This document shows, piece after piece, positions 21,860 to 31,089 of a stretch of DNA of 64,000 nucleotides. Made by a program: the position numbers and the translations under genes. This DNA comes from Smallanthus sonchifolius (lineage: Eukaryota > Streptophyta > Magnoliopsida > Asterales > Asteraceae): positions 9,121,501 to 9,185,500 of the forward strand of contig CM042042.1 of assembly GCA_023525975.1 (NCBI GenBank). Direction: 5' to 3'. How positions within the stretch are numbered: position 1 is the first letter of the stretch; each line of letters opens with the position of its first letter. The notes beneath the pieces were generated by a model. That model saw nothing but the letters and a program-made list of their open reading frames with translations. It was not told the DNA's origin and searched no databases.

Positions 21860-22560
21860 AGAAGGAAGTTGTGAAACCTTATAGTAAGAAGATAATGATT
21901 TAAGCATTGGTTATGTAAACATGATGGGTTAGTTTGTTAAAACTACGGAAATATCATAGAACCAGTCCCTCCTTGTCTTTCGACACAATTATATATTATT
22001 TATTTAATGTTCGATGACAACGAGACGGAGAATTTAACACAAGTTACAGAACATTCGTTTCTAACATCGTTAAGTTTGTTACAACAATTTGTTTTTAGAG
22101 AATACTAAATTGTTTGTTTATTAAATTGTCAACTTTTTGATAGTTTTTAATAATATTTTGATAACCTAGAAAAGTAGAAAACCCTTGGAAGTGAAATCAT
22201 CCACCGAATCATACTTAACAAATGCTTAGACAAAGCACACTTATAGAAAGTCTATGCAACTCTTCAAAGATGAATGTATTGTTGCTCACAAATTGGATTA
22301 TACATAACAATTAAACACAATAACATAAACTGACTTTTGTATTGAATTCGAATTCTTGATTATAGACTTTGACATTGGAACCCTATTTATACTATCATGA
22401 TCATCGTTATCTAGGGTTACGACTTCTTGATGGCATCGTTTCCTACTTCACGTATGAAGGCCACGTGAATTATGAGGTTATAAATTTGGTTCTTGACATA
22501 CTAACCCCCTAGACTTTACAAACTATAAACATATGAAAACAATGTTTGTAGTAATTACCC
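21860..22560. other. No gene seen
   Basis: AT-rich sequence between the TIR stub and the second Copia remnant. I see no open frame of interest, no RNA gene and no clear repeat ends. Confidence 0.5.
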
Positions 22561-22776
22561 TATGACCCCTAAACTTTAACATTAAGTGACGAGCGGGATT
22601 AACTCGACATCCACCCCCTTAATCACGATCATTACTTGTCGTAGATCTTGAACTTTGAGCATTTGCCTCATGGTGATGAAATTGATCCTTGCGAGAGCTT
22701 TTATCAGTATATCTACCCTTTGTAATTCACTACTGATGTGCTCCACATTGATATGATCGTTCCCCACGTATTCTCA

Positions 22777-23870
22777 CTACCAAAAAGAAGGGTATTTGGG
22801 ACTGAAAAATTAGTCTCGGATACTCCTCTATCAATACCTAATGGTTATCGGGGACTGATTTTGCCTGTCCATAGCTAGTCACGGATACCTAGTACTAGAT
22901 AGTGGTTTTAGTTAGTAACAAAAAATCAGTCCCCATTGTATGAAACCAATAGATACTAACCGTCAGACTCCGATATATGAAAATTCAGTCCTTCATTTGT
23001 CCCATGGTATCACGTCATTTTAGTCCCCAATACATTTCTTCGATGACTGCAAAGCAGTCTCGGATACCATAATATTTCAATCCCTAATGTGTAACTTTAG
23101 GGACTGAAAATCAGTCTTCTAAACATGTCTATATTATCCCTAATACGTTTCTTAATGTTTGTGATTTTATATCAAATCAGTCTCCAATAAGATGTTTTAA
23201 ATGTGTACACGTGATTTCAGTCGTTAATATGTTTCTTTTAAGGACTAAAAATTAATATTAGATAGCATGTCATTTTAGTCCTTAATATGTAATTTTAGAG
23301 TCTGATAATCAGTCTAATATAACATTTATTTTCAATCTCTAATATGTTTATTTAAGGTCTAAAAATCAGTCTCCAAATCAATCGCCAACCGGTCACAATT
23401 TTAGTATATAAATTTAATAAATGGCTCCTTTTCAAAAACGAGTAGTTTGGCCCATCACAACGAGATAAACACAAAAGCTGTTTGAAAGTTTTGCCAACAT
23501 TGCATACATACATAGCCCACCAAAATAGCATTATATAAATACATAACTCATTTAGAGCTTACATAAGTAGGAACATATAGGGAACTTAGTTAAAATATTC
23601 ATTTTAACATACATATATACATACATATTTAACGTGCATAAACCAGTATCCAACACATGGTGGCAAAATGGCTGCAAAACGGATACATACATGGCTGTAG
23701 AATGAAAAAAAATGCACGACTGCAAAATGGATAAATAAATGGCAGCAAAATAGATTCATAAATGGGTTCAAAATGGCTACAAAATACATTCAAACTTGTA
23801 GCAAACCAAATGCGTACTTATCATTTTGAAGTTAGTTCTTCAATCTCCCCTCGATCTTCAAAATATGTTT
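22777..23870. mobile_element. CACTA-like (En/Spm) remnant, one terminus visible
   Basis: It starts CACTACCAAAAAGAAGGG, a CACTA-type terminus, and is followed by many diverged copies in both orientations of a GGGACTGAAAAATCAGTC-type word at 22800-23370, as in subterminal repeats. It splits the RNase H region of the decayed Copia. The opposite terminus (expected ...GTAGTG) is not visible, so the right border is set by where Copia homology resumes. Confidence 0.55.
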
Positions 23871-25144
23871 TTCTTCTATCGTTAATCAGAGCTGGTGAAA
23901 TGGTAGAGTGTATCTGTGTGCTTACTCCTTCCATGAAAGATTGGGTTCTTTATGAATGTTATTGCAGAGATGTTATCTACCTTCAGAGTTATTTGTTCTT
24001 CATTCCGGCCCGTTTTTTCATTGAGTAGCCTCTTTAACCATAGTGCTTGACATGTTGCTGCAGTAGCCGCCATGAATTATGATTCACAGGATGATAATGC
24101 TACCATTTTTTTTAGAGTGCTCCATGTTATAAGTGATTCTCCAAAGTAGAATACCAACCCAGTAGTTCCTTTTCCTTGATATGTGTTTACACCATAACTA
24201 TTGTCACTATAACCTGTTATCTTGCAGCCTCCTTGTGTCTTGTATATGATTCCATTATCCTTGTACCTTTGATGTAGCGTATTACTTGCTTTGTAGCCTT
24301 CAAGTGATGCTCCATAACCCGACTGAGAAACATAGATCTGGTCTTGTGTGTAACAGATACCTTAGAAATCCGATCAGACTTATGTATTATGTTGCGTCTA
24401 TCAAGTTTCCTCCCTTAATCTTGGTTAGCTTTGTTCCTGGATCCGTGGGAATCTTTGTTTAATATATGTTAACCATATCATTTTCTTTAAGGATCTTGTT
24501 TATGTGTCATGTTTGCTTGATAGCAATCTCACCCCTGATTAGTTAACTTTAATCCTGAGATTGTATGCTACCAATCCTAGATTGTTCATCTCAAATTGTT
24601 CCTGCATTTCGCATTTTAATATGCTTATTCCCTTCCTTGGAGTGCCCGTGACTATCAGGTCATCAACATAAACTCCAATTATTAGTGCAAAGGTTTTGTT
24701 CCTCTTGGTGTAGATCACTTGTTCCATATTACTAGAAGACAAACATGTGTTCCTATCTTCAACTTGATGTTGTATAACATGTTCTTTGATCTTTCAACTT
24801 TCATTAATAGTTTCTTACTTTGATCATGCAGAAGTAATAATTTTCTTTCCATTATTACTTTGCAACCAATCTCCGTCAGTTGTCCTAGGCTTAGAATACT
24901 CTATTTAAGTTAGCAATGTAGTATACCTAAGATATGAATCTTTGTTCCTGATTCTTACATTCTAGAAACATTGAACCTCTACCTTCCATCAATTTCCTTG
25001 AAATGGCTTTGTATACCGGTCGTATGATTGTTAGCACCAATGTCTAAGTCCTATAGACTTTCGTCCGGTGTAGAGTAATTACCTGGTTGTATTTGTCCTT
25101 CATTCAAAAGAACTTCTTCACGTTCGCTTATAGTGACTGTCATT

Positions 25145-26720
25145 AATAGTGATGGTTCCTTGATATGTTAATAATTACACGTGTAAATAATGCATATTTT
25201 CCCTCATTTTGATTTTTTTTGTTGCAAATCCTTTGGTACGGGCACTTATTTGTGTTTAATTTGAATATTGTAGCTCTCGGTGGGAACGTGGTGATTTTTG
25301 GTTAAAAACTCAATACTTAAAAAAAATACTCGAAAAAGGAAAATTCTGGACATGGCCATGTCAAATTCTTACATGGCCATGTGAGCCAACGTTGCTGAGA
25401 ACACTGCAAGATGTGCTGATCAGATGGTCCACATGGGCATGTCACTTTCGGACATGGCCATGTGCAGACGCATATTTGCTTTTTATCCCCAATTCTCCCT
25501 CATTTGTTGGGGGATCCAACTTTTTACATCATACCCTAGTTCTCCCAACCAATTTTGGCGATTTTTTGGCAGATCTTGCAAGATTGAAGGCCAATATTGA
25601 AAATCTAACACTTTCAAGGAAGATTTAACCTCACACAATCCACCTCTTCTCATTTTATTGGTTTGATTACTAGATCTACTATGTTTTCATCCATGTTCTT
25701 GGGTTTGGTTGTGGAGTTTGTAAGGCTTATGGGCTAAACATCTTGATTCACTTAGATTAGATGAAACTTAGCTAACTTTGATGATGTGTATTTGATTTTT
25801 GATAAGTTTATGTTGATGACTTTAACATGTTCTTGAATCTTCTTCAATGATTATGTGTGTTTGTTTGATTTGAGTATATGTTCTATCTCGTAGGTATCTT
25901 GACCATATCATGTTGGAAAACGGTATGTGTTAAGGTATTTATTCATGAATATATGTATGTATGTGTATGTATTCATGGCATTTGACTAGGAATGGTGGAT
26001 GGGGATTAGAATATATATGATTGTTGTTCAAATGTGTATCCTTGTGTATATGCTTGGAAAGGCCGTTACATTCGTTGTGAATTCATCATGTCATTGTCTA
26101 TGTGTTATTATAATTTGCTAGAGTGAATTTGTAGTTCATATATTCGTGATTTGATATTCACAAGTTGAAGAACTTCTTGATTATGTTTTCATTATGTGAT
26201 TCGAGGTGGTTAATATGTGTTTATCGTATTAGCTTTCAAAGAGTTATGGGACTAAGAGTCTTTAGCGGGATATTAGTTCATCTTTATATTCAACATAATG
26301 CTATCATTGGGTTTGCATAGAATGATTTTAGGTGGTTACTGTGTTAATATCGCTTTAACTTTTCGAAGAGTCATATGATTAGATAACGCTGACGGGAGTC
26401 TATTCTATTTCCGTATTGCATGTGTATAAAATGATCTCATCATGAATATGTATATGTTGTCATTGTTTGCTAAGTGGATTCGAAGTTTAAGTGAAAATAC
26501 TCTCTTGCGTGTTTATTTGCCCTGCCTTCTATCTATCTTTTATATTTATTTAGTTTAAAAACAAAAAATATCAAATCTTCTACTTTGATTGGCTAGACAG
26601 TGACAAAGGTTTATTATCAGGAGCTATCGTGTCCACGGATCGATACTCAGTTCTTACCTAAAACTATACTACTTATACGATAGGTGCACTTGCCTATTGT
26701 GTGTGTAGTTAGTCCTAAGG
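25145..26720. mobile_element. LTR-like insertion (possibly Athila/Tat-type LTR and leader) in Copia remnant
   Basis: This block interrupts Copia homology between RT/protease remnants and gag. It has four ACATGGCCATGTG-type palindromic words at 25350-25470, a GGCAGATCTTGCAAGATT leader-like part, and near 26590-26700 a stretch (GGAGCTATCGTGTCCACGG, GCACTTGCCTATTGTGTG) like 5' leaders of Athila/Tat elements. Borders and class are inferred; no target duplication was found. Confidence 0.4.
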
Positions 26721-27399
26721 TGACAATCGTTTCTTTATTTAAAACAACGTTGTGTGAAAAATCTTTATTAAATTCTATATACACTTTACACACATCATTC
26801 CTTGTCTTCCAATACCATATTTCACTGTTCCTTTGCACCCTCGTTTTGAGGACAATCTTTTTCGAAGTGACCTATTTTCTGACATTTATAGCATTACACC
26901 TTGCTTGAGTCTCTTGTAAATTTCCTCCATTTGTAGTTAGTCCTTGGTTTAACCGACATCCTTCATCTTTTGAAACTTGTTTCTCCTTATTATCTTGCCA
27001 ACTTTCACGTGATGGATTAAACCTGCCACATCCACGTTACCTAAAACATCTTCCTCTATTTGAATTATTGTCAAGATGTTGGAATAGCAATTTATCTTGG
27101 CTTTCTCCAAGGTTTCCTTTCTTGATTTTTATTCTTTCTTCATAAGCTTTTAGTTTCCCGTTGGTCTCCTCCAAAGTTACTTGATCTTGTTTGGATTTTT
27201 GTTCTATGGATGCAAAAAATTAGGGAAACCGGTCAGGTACATAGCTTAAGAGTTTTTGTACCAAAGCCGGTTGATCTACTTTCATTCCCAATTCGCTTGC
27301 TTTTGTGACAAAGTTGTTAATCTTTGCAGTAAAGGCATCTATCGGAAAAAGATTACTTGTCATTTTTCTATTGGATTGTTTTGGCTCTGTCTATTTGAG

Positions 27400-28284
27400 T
27401 AGGAGCAAAAGTAATACCTATTTTGTTAATTTTCATAGTCAACTTGCCTATTTTCATGATTTTCGTTGATACTAAACATGTTACATTTGAAGTGGGTACC
27501 TTAAAATCACACCTAAATCTGACCGATTGTTCTAGCCTTTCATTGTCACTAAGTCTAACCTTACGTCTCCAAAACCAGATGCGACAGTTCCTTAAATACC
27601 TTACGAGACAAAGGTAATATAGGACATGATGCTACAACTTATTCGACAAGCTCGGTTTTTGGGTCATCTTGTTTTGGCTGTCTCAGACATGGTTAGCTGC
27701 TTTTAGCCGACACATATGAAGGGCTCCATTTCGTATGGGCTAAGGATACCATACATTCACTTATGCATCTTCTAAATAAACAAACCCTAGTGAAATTCCA
27801 TTGTAGCATATGGCTGGACGATCATCCACCAATTTTGTTGATTTCGAATAAAATAATTACATATACTTAACATCACAAGATATGAACAAGTAATTAATAG
27901 ACCATACGATATCAATATTGAATGCAACTATAAGTTTTATAAATACCTTGATAAGGATTACAGCTCGATTGCAGGGGAAGAAGATGATGACTGAAGCTTC
28001 TGATTTGGGGTTTTGAGTGAACGGTATAACCCCGTTAAATGTTAGGGTTTTTATTTTGACCCATCGGATCATGTGTTTTGGAATGTTGGTTAAACCCGCT
28101 TTTGTTTTTCTTGATTTTAAAATATCAGTTAAACTAGTATTTTTACCATGTGCTTCGCGGGAAGAGTGGTCGTCTTTTCTCCGCATTACATGGCAATGTT
28201 TTGGTTGTAATCGCTTCGACTCGTAAAAATTCATAAAAGCTAAAACTGATACCGGATACGATAAAAAAAACCCTAACGATGGTA
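27400..28284. other. No gene seen
   Basis: Short open frames on both strands around 27857-28234 overlap each other and have no recognisable domain or conserved start. I treat the region as non-coding repeat debris. Confidence 0.45.
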
Positions 28285-28872
28285 TAAGCTGATAGGGTGA
28301 GGTTCAAATGCTAACCAATATTTATGTGATAACCATGATAACCACTTTTAAACATAGTATTACGTATACTTAGCAAATAATGTTACACATTGTAACATCC
28401 CAAAATAAATAAAAACCCAAATAAAAGAAAAAGGAAGGTGGGCTTGGCTAGGGGCCGGCCCATGGGCCCGAAAACTGAGAAGAACCCTTCTAATCAGTAG
28501 CCATTTCCTCCTGTGTCATTCATTTTCTTCCTGCGCAAGAACCTTAGAGAGAGAGAGATCGTCTAGAGAGAGAAAGCTCGGATCAAGCTCAAAGTCTCGA
28601 GGATTGTTGCTCAACATCTCTGGAGCATAAAGGAACGAGAAGGAAGCTATAACAGGTAATTATTATGCCTAAATCTGAGTTTTTGTAACTTTCGGGTTTC
28701 GGGTTAATAATCGAGTAAAGGTTTAGATTTTTACGTGTGAAACTGGAAACAAACCACGGGTTTGGGTTCATGGGGGAAAATGGAACATTTCGAACGTAAA
28801 AAGTTCAAAGCTTGATCGATTAGAACAAAGGGACCAGATCTAGGGTTCTGTTTGGGGAAGAAGACTGCACAG

Positions 28873-29163
28873 TCGAAACTACTAGTTTCGATATGGACGC
28901 ATCTATCGAAACTACCTAGTTTCGACAGGGGCAGACCCATCGAAACTACCATAGTTTCAATATAGACCCAAGACCTTAACTAAGAATTTATATAAGTCAT
29001 ACGACTCGAAACTACTTAGTTTCGATAAGAAGCAGTGACTCGAAACTACTTAGTTTCGATAAGAAGCAGTGACTCGAAACTACTTAGTTTCGATAAGAAG
29101 CCAGGGCTCGAAACTACATAGTTTCGATAAGGAGCCAGGACTCGAAACTACCTAGTTTCGATA
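28873..29163. repeat. TCGAAACTA/TAGTTTCGA dyad array in element 2 (5' LTR)
   Basis: Eight units of about 20 bp, the commonest being TCGAAACTACTTAGTTTCGA, with spacers ATAAGAAGCAGTGAC or similar. The copy in the 3' LTR is 36204-36494. The stem word is the same as in elements 1 and 3, although the surrounding LTR sequence is largely unrelated. Confidence 0.93.
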
Positions 29164-29377
29164 ATGAAACCATGACCCGAAACATCTGAGTCAAGCCTAG
29201 TAATGTCTAAGTGTCCCCTAGGAACACAGCCTTACGCCTATGACTTGATTATACAGATTGTGGGTGACCATAGTGACATTCAGGAACCGGCTAGGTGTAA
29301 ACAGAAACGATTCATCTGGTGAGTTCTTATTGCCCTTTTTCCTAATGGTTTTGGGCTGGCATGCATACTGGTATAGT

Positions 29378-29544
29378 ATTTTATAAAAATGTTATTTTTA
29401 TAAAATGAAAGGCAAAGTATAGTATTTTATAAAAATGTTATTTTTATAAAATGAAAGGCAAAGTATAGTATTTTATAAAAATGTTATTTTTATAAAATGA
29501 AAGGCAAAGTATAGTATTTTATAAAAATGTTATTTTTATAAAAT
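29378..29544. repeat. Four 46-bp tandem units with perfect 13-bp inverted repeats (5' LTR)
   Basis: Each unit has ATTTTATAAAAAT, GTT, then ATTTTTATAAAAT, a perfect inverted repeat, followed by GAAAGGCAAAGTATAGT. The matching array in the 3' LTR is 36709-36875. Confidence 0.93.
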
Positions 29545-29806
29545 GAAAGATAAAGAACAAAAGAGCATAGTATTATCTTTTAAACAAGTTTTTGAAAGAT
29601 AACAATGAGCGAACGATAAAGGAGCCGTACTTCGGTACAGCTCGACAGTGACAGTGACAGTGACAGTGACAAATACCATGTTATATGCTTATGTGTTAAT
29701 ATGTGTTATTTGTCTATATGAAAGTTATGTGATTGCATTTCTATTTGTGTAATAGTGTAATTGCATTGCATAGTAGAAAGTCCTGCAGGCATGCTAAAGT
29801 AGAAGT

Positions 29807-30075
29807 CTCACCCTGAGGTGTGAGCAATGCTAAAGGAGTCTTACACTTCGGTGTAAGCAATGCTAAAGGAGTCTTACACTTCGGTGTAAGCAATGCTAAA
29901 GGAGTCTTCACTTCGGTGTAAGCGAGAAAGTCTCACCCTGAGGTGTGAGCAATGCTAAAGGAGTCTTGCACTAACGTGCAAGCGAGAAAGAAAGTCCTAC
30001 CCTGAGGTGTGGGCAGCGCTAAAGTAAAAGTCTTACCCTGAGGTGTAAGCAAGATAGGGATCTGGTCCTCGGACC
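29807..30075. repeat. Array of short hairpins with C(TTCG)G and other loops (5' LTR)
   Basis: About nine small dyads with spacers such as CAATGCTAAAGGAGT: CTTACAC-TTCG-GTGTAAG (29840-29857 and one repeat), CTTGCAC-TAAC-GTGCAAG (near 29966), CTCAC...GTGAG (29807 and 29932), CTTAC...GTAAG (near 30032) and GGTCC-TC-GGACC (near 30064). One further GTAC-TTCG-GTAC is at 29627-29638. The copy in the 3' LTR spans about 37149-37417. Confidence 0.88.
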
Positions 30076-30637
30076 ACGATCCATATGTGATAGTTAAAGT
30101 ATGATAAAGTCACTTGTCAAGTATAAGTGAAATGATAGACAGAGTACAGTGGGACACCCTAACGGGTTTCCTTAAAGATAAAGTTTTAATGACAGATAGT
30201 AACGTAACAGATTTATAATTGTAACGTTGTAAAGTTTTAAAGTAATAGTTAAAAGTTTATTTCAAAGAAAGTGAAAGTAAAGCTTATTTTATTTTAATAA
30301 AACTAAGCTACCAAAGATAAAGTTTACAGTTTAAAGTAAAGAGGGAACTCACCAGCGTTAGCTGACTTTTAGTATGCATGACAGGTAAAAAGGGTAAAGC
30401 TAAAGAAAAGTGAAAGAGCCATGTGGGCTGGATAGCATGGACATCGGGCTGCGGTATTGAAGACTGACATTTCCAATCCTGATAGTTCATGTTATAGACA
30501 ATATTTCATGTTTTAGTTTGATGAATGATTTGAATTAAAGACTTCCGCTGTAATAGATTCTGATTTCCGGTTTAAGAACTATGTTTGTTATGTTGTGTGC
30601 CAACTATGAGATGTACCCGTTTTGGGGCGTTTCAAGT

Positions 30638-30650
30638 TGGTATCAGAGCC
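30638..30650 (+). other. Primer binding site, element 2
   Basis: TTGGTATCAGAGCC follows the LTR end after three bases; it is the initiator tRNA-Met complement used by all three Ty3 elements here. Confidence 0.92.
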
Positions 30651-31089
30651 ATAGTTTGAGAGATTCAGACATTTGCGATAATGTCTGAACTTAAACTGAG
30701 AATGGGACAAAGCAAAGGAAGGAAAGGAATGTCAGTCGGAGCAGCCCGTCCATGGAAAGATAGTAGACAGAAGGTAGTCAATGTCCTTACATAGAACATA
30801 GACAATAACGCCTTAGTACAGATAGCAGAAAGTAGATGCTTTAGCATAAATAGTACATAGTACATGCCTTAGCACAGACAGTAGACAGTAGATAGTACGT
30901 GCCTTATAGTAGAAACTCTGAACTTGGATGCAAATGTTACTCGGAAAGGAAATGTTCAGAACCCGAGTAGTAAAGTAAATTAGTAATTTCATACCGGTCT
31001 CTGTAATTAGTAATTTACAGTACTCGAGGTGTTCTAAATTGTTACCTATCTTGATAACACGAGCTATCTTTGTTCACAGTAGACACTAA
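30651..31089 (+). other. Leader of element 2 between PBS and gag
   Basis: About 440 bp without a convincing ORF. It holds several worn repeats of an AGTAGACAGTAGATAGTA-type word at 30760-30905. This is where elements 1 and 3 instead carry their additional ORF. Confidence 0.6.

Larger units (their letters stand above)
22582..27390 (-). pseudogene. Old, heavily decayed Copia element with nested insertions
   Basis: Collinear minus-strand pieces of a Copia polyprotein. Gag (about 27390-26830) includes a LVQKLLSYVPDRF-type block, several stops and a CCHC knuckle that needs a frameshift (near 26880). RT has VYVDDLIVTG at about 24670. RNase H has an ALWLKRLL and VDNISAI block (24073-23882), and the end of RNase H has DHINVEHISSE and DILIKAL (22767-22582). 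Protease and integrase are too worn to place. The pieces are separated by a CACTA-like remnant (22777-23870) and by an LTR-like insertion (25145-26720). The many stops mean this is much older than the Copia at 10721-12880. Confidence 0.8.
28391..30634 (+). repeat. 5' LTR of element 2 (2244 bp)
   Basis: It starts TGTAACATCCC and ends GGGGCGTTTCA. From 5' to 3' it holds a gene-like C/T-rich leader with a GA repeat near 28547, the TCGAAACTA dyad array, GGTGAGTTC (29318-29326), three kinds of hairpin array, and GAACTCACC (30345-30353). An ACAG|GTAATT donor-like site is near 28655. Confidence 0.95.

Noticed and set aside
28873..29163. Dyad array read as a CRISPR array
   Set aside because: Spacers are short (5-15 bp) and themselves repeated, no cas-like genes exist, and the array is part of an LTR.
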